Positions 1-5,978 of a stretch of 7,235 nt of DNA are shown here, piece by piece. The notes under the pieces were generated by a model. It searched no databases and had not been told where the DNA came from. It saw only the letters and a program-made list of their open reading frames with translations. The translations under genes were made by a program, and so were the position numbers. Numbering within the stretch: the first letter of the stretch is position 1; each line of letters opens with the position of its first letter. Source of the stretch: Deltaproteobacteria bacterium (GTDB lineage Bacteria > Desulfobacterota > DSM-4660 > Desulfatiglandales > HGW-15); the NCBI GenBank assembly GCA_019308525.1, contig JAFDIC010000201.1, positions 1 to 7,235 on the forward strand, read 5' to 3'.

Positions 1-2
1 TC

Positions 3-1196
3 AAGTTGACAGACCCTGAACTCGTGGAGAAACTGAACCTGAAATTCATTTTTTCCGAGGACCTCCTGGAAAGGTTAAGAAAGCAGGGGGAATCCTACAG
101 TTGGGCCACTGAGGTAAACTCCCTGTGTATGATGCAGTTTTCAAGCGGGACTACGGGTGCCCCGAAGACAGTGATGTATCGGCATGGAGCCATCACGGTG
201 GCGGCCGTGGTGATGAAGTTTGGAGGGGGTCTCAGGGAAGATGATACTTATTTCTGCCCTTCATCTCCTGCGTGGGGTCACGGCATCTGGTACGGTACTA
301 TCTCGCCCCTGATCTTTGGGAGGGCCGTTGGGACTCTCTCGGGAAAGTTTGACCCGGAGAAATGCCTCGAAGCCCTTGAAGAGTGGGGGGTTACCAACAT
401 GGCCGCCATATCTTCCCATTACCGGTTGATCATGGAGACAGGGAAGGCTGACAAATACAAAATAAAGTTGAGGAAGATCACCTATACGGGAGAGGCCATG
501 ACCAGGGAAATGGTTGAAACCGTTCACAGGACTTGGGGCATTTACCCCTATTGCCAGTATGGGACCACCGAGGCCGGCCCCATAACCCTGGACTATGCGG
601 GCTTTGATGATTGGGTGATCAAGCCTGGCAGCCTCGGAAAGCCGATGATCGGAGGTCTGAAGGTGGCCATACTGGATGAGCAGGACAAGGAGCTTCCTCC
701 CGGCAAAGTTGGCCAGATTGCTGTTCTGCGGGGCGACAAGTGGATGAAGATAGGTGACAGTGCCTACGTGGATGAAGACGGCTATTTCTGGTACGTATCA
801 AGGATAGACGATGTGATCATATCCTCGGGGTACACCATTGGGCCGATAGAGGTCGAGGGCGCCCTCCTGAAGCATCCCGCTGTGGAAGAATGTGCCGTAG
901 TGGGGAGTCCCGACAAGAATCGTGGCGAGATAGTCAAGGCATTTATCAAGCTCAAAGAGGAGTATCAGGCTTCGGAGGATTTGGCAAAAGAGATTCAGGG
1001 GTTTGTAAGGTCCAGGCTGAGCAAGCATGAATATCCAAGGGAGATTGAATTCATCGACGAACTACCCAGGACCCCTGATGGCAAGATCAAGAGGAAGGAA
1101 TTGAAGGAGGAGGAAAAGAAGAAAAAAACTTCTTATGAGACCCCGTGGACCGAACCGGATTGCGGCCCCAAAGGGGTTTTTCTATCACAGGATTAA
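3..1196 (+). CDS. AMP-forming acyl-CoA synthetase, 5' truncated by window edge
   Basis: This is the C-terminal ~400 residues of an adenylate-forming (ANL superfamily) acyl-CoA synthetase, which would activate a carboxylic acid to its CoA thioester through an acyl-adenylate with release of AMP and PPi. The reading frame is open to the window edge, so the start and about the first 150 residues lie upstream. Visible core motifs are the P-loop-like SSGTTGAPK (141-167), YGTTEAG (558-578), the ribose-binding Asp in KIGDSA (756-758), the hinge RIDDVIISSGY (801-833), and PRTPDGKIKR with the catalytic Lys of the mobile C-terminal domain (codon 1083-1085). The GYTIGPIEVE segment resembles the acetyl/medium-chain (ACS/ACSM) branch. 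A Lys/Glu-rich tail of about 25 residues follows the usual end. The stop is 5 bases before the next gene, which suggests one operon. Substrate cannot be told; family assignment is secure. Confidence 0.93.
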   Translation, partial: KLTDPELVEKLNLKFIFSEDLLERLRKQGESYSWATEVNSLCMMQFSSGTTGAPKTVMYRHGAITVAAVVMKFGGGLREDDTYFCPSSPAWGHGIWYGTISPLIFGRAVGTLSGKFDPEKCLEALEEWGVTNMAAISSHYRLIMETGKADKYKIKLRKITYTGEAMTREMVETVHRTWGIYPYCQYGTTEAGPITLDYAGFDDWVIKPGSLGKPMIGGLKVAILDEQDKELPPGKVGQIAVLRGDKWMKIGDSAYVDEDGYFWYVSRIDDVIISSGYTIGPIEVEGALLKHPAVEECAVVGSPDKNRGEIVKAFIKLKEEYQASEDLAKEIQGFVRSRLSKHEYPREIEFIDELPRTPDGKIKRKELKEEEKKKKTSYETPWTEPDCGPKGVFLSQD

Positions 1197-1201
1197 GGGA
1201 C

Positions 1202-2650
1202 ATGCAGGAGAATGAGAATCTTAGCTCCTTTCTTGACCCCAGGGGCGTGGTCTTGATCGGCGCTTCTCGCCGTCCGGATTCCTGGGGAAATATGATCGCC
1301 AAGGGCCTGCGTGATTCTGGCTATGGAGGAGCCCTTTACATAGTGAACGCCAAAGCGCAAGAGATCATGGGAATTCCTTGCTATCCCAGCCTTGAGGAAG
1401 TGCCGGGTCATGTTGAATTGGCTATTGTTACGGTTCCAGCCGAGGCGATGATGGATGTCCTGAGGGACTGCGCCCGGAAAAGGGTCAAGGGCATCGTGAT
1501 AATCTCTTCAGGGTTTGGCGAGGCCCTTGGCTCAAAAGGCAAGGAAATAGAACAAGAGATGGCGCTTTTTGCAAGAATGAACGGCATGCGCCTCCTGGGC
1601 CCGAATGTGAGCGGGATCTATAACCTCAACAAGAGCTTCTATGCCACGACCCACTATCCTCACTTTGGAACGCCCACGGGAATTAGCTTCCTTTCCCAGG
1701 GTGGCTTCGCAGCTCATAATATCTTTACCAGGGCCGGGGCCAGGGGCATCCATATCGGAAAATTCGTGCACACGGGCAACGAAGCCGACCTTCAGATTAC
1801 GGATTTTCTAAAGGCGCTGGGTAAGGACCCTGAGACCCATGTGATCCTCGTTTACCTGGAAGGGCTGAAAGAGCCGAGGCGATTCCTCGAAATCGCTAGG
1901 CGTATTTCTCCTGAAAAACCCATAGTGGTCTACAAGGGTGGAAAGAGCGAGGAAGGCGTTCGCGCTGCGGCCTCGCATACAGGAGCCATGTCCGGCTCAT
2001 TCGATCTGTACCAGGCCCTTTTCAAGCAAGCAGGGTGTATAGTGGCTCCAAACTTCGAGATCATGCCCGACCTGGGTTATGCCTTCACCTTCTATCCGCC
2101 CCTGAAAGGGCCACGGGTGGGAATAATCACACAGGGTGGGTCTTGGGGTGTGATGCTGACGGATCATCTTTCCCTGAGGGGCCTTCGTGTCCCTGAATTA
2201 TCCTCGTCATTGCAGAAGAAACTCCGGGGTTTAGGCATGCCCTACCGGGCATCAACAAAGAATCCGGTTGATTTTGGGGCGGCATTTCTGGGCCAAGCCA
2301 AGGAAGCCAAGCTTGGCATTGTTGAGGCCATGTTGTCCAGCACTGAAATCGATGCTTTGATCCTGCATGGTTACGGGATAAAAGATCCACAAACGGATCG
2401 TCCACAACATTGGATCAGTCAACTGCAAAGAGAACAGGAGGAGATCCTGAGAAGAGGAATGGAAATGATGAGGGCCTACAAAAAGCCTTTTGTGTTGGGG
2501 TCCTACTATGTATCCCACCTGGAAAGCAGGACCATCCGGAACCTGGTTCAAGACGGGATACCGGTCTTCAACAGCCTCGAGGATATTGCCAATTTGCTAC
2601 GCTGCCTCTACCATTACTACAGGAGAAGGGATAGTGTAAGTACCGCGTGA
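1202..2650 (+). CDS. ADP/NDP-forming acyl-CoA synthetase alpha subunit (CoA-binding, succinyl-CoA-synthetase-like)
   Basis: The 482-residue protein matches the alpha subunit of ADP-forming acetyl/acyl-CoA synthetases, which interconvert acyl-CoA plus ADP and Pi with acid plus ATP via a phosphohistidine. The N-terminal Rossmann-type CoA-binding domain shows VVLIGASRRPDSWG (about residues 16-29). The first ligase domain contains LLGPNVSG (about 131-138), and AAASHTGAMSGS carries the expected phosphorylated His at residue 259. A third domain begins near GIITQGGSWGVM and includes NPVDFGA. Length is that of a full alpha subunit. No ATP-grasp (beta) domain is fused or encoded downstream. Residue 136 is Val where this loop commonly has Cys or another small polar residue. 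ATG 1202 is chosen because the Rossmann fold starts right after it; GTG 1145 is in frame but would overlap the preceding gene by 52 bases. The ribosome site (AAGGG, very close) is weak, so translational coupling is likely. Confidence 0.9.
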   Translation: MQENENLSSFLDPRGVVLIGASRRPDSWGNMIAKGLRDSGYGGALYIVNAKAQEIMGIPCYPSLEEVPGHVELAIVTVPAEAMMDVLRDCARKRVKGIVIISSGFGEALGSKGKEIEQEMALFARMNGMRLLGPNVSGIYNLNKSFYATTHYPHFGTPTGISFLSQGGFAAHNIFTRAGARGIHIGKFVHTGNEADLQITDFLKALGKDPETHVILVYLEGLKEPRRFLEIARRISPEKPIVVYKGGKSEEGVRAAASHTGAMSGSFDLYQALFKQAGCIVAPNFEIMPDLGYAFTFYPPLKGPRVGIITQGGSWGVMLTDHLSLRGLRVPELSSSLQKKLRGLGMPYRASTKNPVDFGAAFLGQAKEAKLGIVEAMLSSTEIDALILHGYGIKDPQTDRPQHWISQLQREQEEILRRGMEMMRAYKKPFVLGSYYVSHLESRTIRNLVQDGIPVFNSLEDIANLLRCLYHYYRRRDSVSTA

Positions 2651-2899
2651 AAAAAGCTTCCCTGTCTCCAGTGCCGTTTACAGCAAAGGAGAATGCCTTT
2701 TGGCTCATGAATCCAATCCAAGCTGCTCCTGAACGGTAGATTTCAATGTTTTCCATCAAAGAAAAATACCAGCGCCTTACTTCACCGCCTCGTAATGCCC
2801 GTGGCAGATTTTTTGGAGGGCAGATAACTCCCAATAGAATTGAGTTGGAATTGTGAATAAGAGGTAAAGCCCCTTGAGTTTCTGAGCGAAAGGGGGGAA
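2651..2899. other. Intergenic stretch without a convincing + strand gene
   Basis: About 250 bases separate the alpha-subunit gene from the truncated ligase. I see no intrinsic terminator or good promoter. The minus strand has an open frame over 2568-2834 (88 codons) whose translation has ordinary protein-like composition, but it runs into the end of the convincing + strand gene and has no recognisable domain. It may be a relic or repeat; see findings. Confidence 0.4.
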
Positions 2900-3244
2900 G
2901 TGAATGTCACCCATCGAGTTTCAGAAAAAGAGTATTTTCTAGGAAAAGACCTAAGCCATTGGACATTGTCTGAATTATGGGGCCGAAAGGCAAGAGAGCG
3001 CCCAGACGAAGAGGCTATTGCTGAATCGGCTAAGCGGTTGACCCGGAAGGAGGCAAAGATCTGGATTGATAGGGTTGCTTTGGGCCTGATCAAAAGAGGA
3101 TTCAACAAGAACGATGTTCTTCTGGTGCAATTACCGAACTACATGGATGTAGCCCAAGGCGCTTTCATGCCACCAACACGAAGGTTTTTTTCGAAAAGAC
3201 GGTCCAGAGCATTGGTTGCAACACGGTCACCGAAAAGATTATAG
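2900..3244 (+). pseudogene. Truncated N-terminal fragment of an AMP-forming acyl-CoA ligase
   Basis: The first ~80 residues read as the start of an ANL-family acyl-CoA/aryl-CoA ligase: WTLSELWGRKARERPDEEAI, then KRLTRKEAKIWIDRVALGL and GFNKNDVLLVQLPNYMD. This is the usual order of N-terminal motifs (open-to-all pocket entry helix, 'RLTY-E' strand, 'GDVV-IQLPN' strand). After the LPNYMD segment (codons ending about 3147) the expected continuation is lost and the frame runs about 30 basic, unrelated residues to a stop. The adenylation motifs are all missing, so the product cannot be an enzyme. GTG 2900 with the purine-rich AGGGGGG at 2891-2897 is the plausible original start, although the spacing is short. 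It is distinct from the synthetase at the left edge. A deletion or rearrangement near 3145-3166 is the likely cause. Confidence 0.75.
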
Positions 3245-3320
3245 CCGCTATGAATAGTAGCATTCTTAACCGTAATTCTTCCCCTATCTTTTTGTTGACC
3301 ATTTTCTCATGACTTTGCAT
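3165..3320 (-). other. Weak candidate small membrane protein frame
   Basis: On the minus strand an ATG at 3318-3320 opens 51 codons ending in TGA at 3165-3167; the frame is open further upstream to about 3425. The first ~19 residues are charged (HEKMVNKKIGEELRLR), followed by a hydrophobic stretch (MLLFIAAIIFSVTVLQPM, about residues 20-37) long enough to span a membrane. There is no good ribosome binding site and no family recognised. It competes with the + strand frame over the same bases, so at most one is likely real. Confidence 0.15.
3166..3312 (+). other. Possible out-of-frame remnant of another protein's C-terminus
   Basis: In the frame other than that of the ligase fragment, a protein-like run begins right at the point where ligase similarity ends: TNTKVFFEKTV, then GCNTVTEKIIAAMN, open to a TGA at 3310-3312. 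It has no start codon and no family I recognise. It could be the tail of a gene joined here by a deletion, or chance. The minus strand also has an open frame over the same bases. Confidence 0.2.
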
Positions 3321-3443
3321 ATTGAATTCAAGCTGTTTCAATTTTTCCGTGCCCTTCCATGTGGTTTTTGCTTTGCACTGGCTAATAGTTGTGCCACGCG
3401 AAGAGTTTCTTGAGGGTTTTCGCAGTTAGGAAAAGCTTAGTAC

Positions 3444-3587
3444 ATGAAATCCCATAATCATACTTGCGAAGTTCGGGTTGAATACGGGGCACTGGGTGCC
3501 AGCCCTGCGAGTTTGTTGTTGCGAACTTCTGAGGACGAGTTGATTGACGTAAGGACAGGAGAGACTATGGGTTTGCTTGAGGGCTGA
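3444..3587 (+). CDS. Small hypothetical ORF, 47 codons
   Basis: ATG 3444 to TGA 3585-3587 encodes 47 residues of balanced composition (for example VEYGALGASPASLLLRTSED, then ELIDVRTGETMGLLEG). No family is recognised, and there are no membrane or signal segments. An AGGA at 3428-3431 is 12 bases upstream, too far for a good ribosome site. It lies between the ligase fragment and the TetR pseudogene and could be a decayed gene end, a genuine small protein, or chance. Its DNA also contains the inverted repeat at 3468-3529. Confidence 0.2.
   Translation: MKSHNHTCEVRVEYGALGASPASLLLRTSEDELIDVRTGETMGLLEG
3468..3529. repeat. Inverted repeat with nested hairpin
   Basis: GAAGTTCG (3468-3475) is an exact inverted match to CGAACTTC (3522-3529), 8 bp arms. 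Between them GGCAC-TGG-GTGCC (3488-3500) forms a perfect 5-bp hairpin. No T-run follows, so it is not a standard terminator. It could be a protein-binding site, a folded leader RNA or an element end. Confidence 0.45.
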
Positions 3588-3633
3588 AAAGGGTGTATCG
3601 CGTTTCCCATGAAGGGCAAGGTCTTGAAATCCG

Positions 3634-3638
3634 GGAGG
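3634..3638 (+). promoter_or_regulatory. Ribosome binding site deciding the TetR pseudogene start
   Basis: GGAGG lies 6 bases before ATG 3645, ideal spacing, while the in-frame ATG at 3609 has no such site. This supports 3645 as the original start. Confidence 0.7.
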
Positions 3639-3644
3639 GAAGAA

Positions 3645-4301
3645 ATGAGGAAGAGAAAGGGCTTCTTGGAAAAGGAGGAGATCACGGAAGTTTCGGCCCG
3701 ACTTTTTGCGGAAAAGAGCTACGCAGGGACTTCCATGAGGGACATTGCAAAGGGGCTGAATGTGAGCATAGCCTCTGTCTACTATTATTTCAAGAACAAG
3801 GAGGACATACTCTTCAATATAATTGAATAAGCCGGCAATGATCTTTTGACCGCTGTCAGAAAGGCCCAGGAGGCCTCGGACGACCCCCTGGAACAGTTGC
3901 GCGGTATGTTGATTTACCATGTCCTCCTGACAAAAGAGAAAAGAAACAGGGTCAAGGTGTACGTGGAGGAGCAACACAATCTCTCGAAAAGGCTTTTGAA
4001 CGTCATATACAAACAGCATCGAGAGATATATGATTGTTATGCAGAGCAATTGAGAAAGCTCCATAGGGTGTGCGGGAATTCCATTGAGCCGGTTTCCGTC
4101 ACCACCTTCGCCATCTTCGGTATGCTGAACTGGTCCTACCGCTGGTTCAAAGAAGACGGGAAGCTGACCATCCAAGAGGTAGCTGAAAGACTTGCCGATA
4201 TACTATTCTATGGCATGCTGGGCAAAGACAGGGGCCTGACGTCTTCCCGAAAAAACCAACCCTCCAGGCAAGGACGAAACAGGAGAAAAGGGAATAGGTA
4301 A
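3645..4301 (+). pseudogene. TetR/AcrR-family regulator interrupted by an in-frame TAA stop
   Basis: Read through, this is a normal-length TetR repressor of about 218 codons. The N-terminal DNA-binding domain is complete: SARLFAEKSYAGTSMRDIAK and LNVSIASVYYYFKNKEDIL (helix-turn-helix about residues 30-50). Codon 62 is TAA (3828-3830). The same frame then continues without any shift through the ligand-binding domain, including KVYVEEQ and the MLNWSYRWF segment, to the TAG at 4299-4301. The intact paralogue starting at 4490 aligns across the stop without a gap and has His68 there, so one substitution is the simplest cause. No ribosome site or good start follows the stop. The expected product is a 61-residue DNA-binding domain lacking the dimerisation and ligand domain, thus probably inactive. 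A sequencing error is the main alternative. Confidence 0.85.
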
Positions 4302-4390
4302 CATCTTGGCTTAGCTCTCTTCGACGATCCGAGGCCTCAGGGATCTCCCTCCATCCCCTCTGGCACTACCCGGTCCTTGATGTTTTTCCC

Positions 4391-4419
4391 TTGACAGTGG
4401 ATAGAAATGTGGCTATAAA
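4391..4419 (+). promoter_or_regulatory. Strong sigma70-type promoter for the TetR-hydratase-thiolase operon
   Basis: TTGACA (4391-4396) is a perfect -35, separated by exactly 17 bases from TATAAA (4414-4419), a 5/6 match to the -10 consensus. The predicted transcript start is about 4426-4428, giving a ~60-base leader before ATG 4490. It is the only promoter of this quality I see in the window. Confidence 0.75.
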
Positions 4420-4431
4420 CGAACAGTCGTT
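4418..4431. promoter_or_regulatory. Palindromic operator candidate overlapping the promoter
   Basis: AACGA-ACAG-TCGTT is an inverted repeat with 5-bp arms that overlaps the end of the -10 box and the predicted transcription start. A second register, GAAC-AGTC-GTTC (4421-4432), overlaps it. Position and symmetry fit an autoregulatory site for the TetR protein encoded just downstream; binding is inferred from position, not shown. Confidence 0.45.
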
Positions 4432-4489
4432 CACATTCGCGGGAATATTTTCCCCGGTTATGCTATGCGCATTAAAGGAAGAGAAAGAG

Positions 4490-5170
4490 ATGGGAAGCAG
4501 AAGCAAGACGGCACATAGAAAGGGACAGGATACAAAGTCAATGATCGTGGAGAAATCTGTTGACCTTTTCTATGAGCATGGGTTTGTGAAGGCATCGGTC
4601 AGGGATATTGTGAGGGCTGTGGGCGTATCCAATTCCACGGTCTACATCTACTTCAAGAACAAGGACGAAATTCTCTACGAAATCATTGATCACATCGGTT
4701 CAATTCTCTTGAAGGAACTTGGCGAAGCAATTGAGAGGCATAATGATCCGGTCAGGTGCCTAGAGGAAATGATCTTCAGGCAGGTCTGCCTCATGAAAGA
4801 GAAGCGCAAGGAAATAAAGATCTACCTTGAGGAACAATACCAGCTACCCCCGAGGCTGAGGCAAAAAGCCCTGAAACAGCACCGTCAGATCTATGAAGTC
4901 TACTACAACAAGGTTTGTGAACTAAAAGAAAAAGGCCTGCTTCGTGAGTTAGACAGTACGGTTGCCACCTTTGGAATCTTTGCCATGATGAACTGGGCCT
5001 ATCGCTGGTTCAGAAACGGGGGCAGGCTTTCTATTGAAGATGTGGCTCGACAGATCGTATCTCTATTTTTTTCCGGTATCTTCAGGCAAGGCGTACTGAA
5101 AGGGGGAAGCAGGTTGGGGCCGGAGGGATACACCTCCAGGAATGAATTCAATTCTAGTTTGGGAACATAA
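4490..5170 (+). CDS. TetR/AcrR-family transcriptional regulator, likely acyl-CoA responsive
   Basis: The 226-residue protein has the TetR N-terminal DNA-binding domain: SVDLFYEHGFVKASVRDIVR and VGVSNSTVYIYFKNKDEILY (about residues 23-63, HTH about 36-58). An all-helical ligand/dimer domain follows with MKEKRKEIKIYLEEQ (about 102-116) and the MNWAYRWF ... GRLSIEDVA signature (about 167-186). That signature is shared with FadR/KstR2-like TetR proteins that bind acyl-CoAs; ligand type is therefore inferred. ATG 4490 is chosen because it sits after AAGGA (4475-4479) and downstream of the promoter; an upstream TTG at 4391 is part of the -35 box and cannot be the start. A ~25-residue polar tail follows the domain. 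It stops 16 bases before the hydratase gene, so it heads that operon and probably represses it and itself. It is paralogous to the broken gene at 3645. Confidence 0.9.
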   Translation: MGSRSKTAHRKGQDTKSMIVEKSVDLFYEHGFVKASVRDIVRAVGVSNSTVYIYFKNKDEILYEIIDHIGSILLKELGEAIERHNDPVRCLEEMIFRQVCLMKEKRKEIKIYLEEQYQLPPRLRQKALKQHRQIYEVYYNKVCELKEKGLLRELDSTVATFGIFAMMNWAYRWFRNGGRLSIEDVARQIVSLFFSGIFRQGVLKGGSRLGPEGYTSRNEFNSSLGT

Positions 5171-5186
5171 TGACGAGCGGCTGCAA

Positions 5187-5933
5187 ATGGGGAAGAAGCA
5201 CCTGATCAAGGAAGTCGTTGAGAAGACCGCAATCCTTATGATTAACCGCCCCGACCAGGCAAATGCGTTGAATCGTGATCTTTTTCTGGGGCTGAAGGCG
5301 GAACTGGATAACCTTGGAGCAGACTCCGGAATCAGGGTGGTGATCATTACCGGTGAAGGAGAGAAGGCATTCTGTGCGGGGATTGATCTCAAGGAAAGGG
5401 CGCAGAAGGGGAAGGCCGAGCTTCTGCGTGAAAGGGAGACCGTGATAAGGCCCTTTTATCTGGCCCTGGGGAATTTCCCAAAACCAACCATTGCCGCGCT
5501 CAATGGACCTGCCTTCGGGGGTGGGGCCGAGCTGGCCCTTGCCTGTGACATAAGGGTGGCATCCCGTTCCGCCCGCTTTGCTCACAGCGAGGTGAAATGG
5601 GGGATGATCCCTTCCTGCGGGGCCTGCCAGAGGCTGCGGTTGATATCGGGCATGGGAGTGGCAAAAGATATTATCTTGACGGGGCGCGTGGTTGAGGCAG
5701 AGGAGGCCTTCCGGCTCGGGATCTATAATCGCCTGGTCCCTGACGGTGGAGCGCTGGGAGAAGCATTGAGAATTGCCCAGGAGATCTCCAAGAACCCTCC
5801 TGTCGCTGTCAAACAGGCAAAGAAGGCACTCGATGCCGGTGCTGATATTTCTTCCGCCCTTGATTTTGATTTTGAGGCCTCAAAGGAATGTTTTCTCCTG
5901 GGTGATGCGCTCGAAAGACCGAAGGGATTTTGA
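5187..5933 (+). CDS. Enoyl-CoA hydratase/isomerase family (crotonase) protein
   Basis: This 248-residue crotonase-fold protein would hydrate, isomerise or otherwise process an enoyl-CoA. The start of the fold (AILMINRPDQANALN) and the oxyanion-hole segment AFCAGIDL (61-68) are present, as is ALNGPAFGGGAELALACDIR. Glu115 (in GGGAEL) and Glu135 (in HSEVKWG) are 20 residues apart, as are the two catalytic Glu of classical enoyl-CoA hydratase (144 and 164 in the rat enzyme), supporting hydratase chemistry. The following loop is PSCGACQRL instead of the usual PG-GGTQRL, which is odd. The C-terminal helix NPPVAVKQAKKALDAG is typical. ATG 5187 gives the usual short leader before strand 1; in-frame ATG 5142 would overlap the regulator by 29 bases and add 15 residues. 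Neither has a strong ribosome site, so coupling to the regulator is likely. Exact substrate is unknown. Confidence 0.9.
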   Translation: MGKKHLIKEVVEKTAILMINRPDQANALNRDLFLGLKAELDNLGADSGIRVVIITGEGEKAFCAGIDLKERAQKGKAELLRERETVIRPFYLALGNFPKPTIAALNGPAFGGGAELALACDIRVASRSARFAHSEVKWGMIPSCGACQRLRLISGMGVAKDIILTGRVVEAEEAFRLGIYNRLVPDGGALGEALRIAQEISKNPPVAVKQAKKALDAGADISSALDFDFEASKECFLLGDALERPKGF

Positions 5934-5978
5934 ATCGTCAGGGATGGGTGATACCAAGGTATGAAGGGGGATTGATGA

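Larger units (their letters stand above)
3245..3644. other. Degraded, A/T-rich intergenic region before the broken regulator
   Basis: This 400-base stretch has no recognisable gene. It holds runs of T and A, stops in most frames, the weak short frames described separately, an inverted repeat at 3468-3529, and a poor promoter-like pair (TTGACG 3544-3549, 16 bases, TATGGG 3566-3571) upstream of the TetR pseudogene. It most resembles a scar of deleted or mutated genes. Confidence 0.5.

Noticed and set aside
1167..1181. CCCC-AAA-GGGG followed by TTTTT, terminator-like
   Set aside because: The strong part of the stem is only 4 bp and it lies inside the end of the synthetase gene, just before a tightly linked downstream gene; a functional terminator is unlikely.
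3468..3529. Integron attC-like or transposon-end site
   Set aside because: The arms lack the attC core sequences, and no integrase, transposase or target duplication is visible nearby.
3828..3830. Stop codon as a recoding event (selenocysteine or pyrrolysine)
   Set aside because: The codon is TAA, not TGA or TAG, and nothing around it suggests recoding.
3426..4175. Long minus-strand open frame of about 249 codons
   Set aside because: It is antisense to the TetR pseudogene, which has clear family motifs on the + strand; the minus translation has no recognisable domain.
4329..4348. GAGGCCTC and AGGG-ATCT-CCCT small palindromes between the two TetR genes, as terminator
   Set aside because: The stems are very short and no T-run directly follows; I could not support a terminator.
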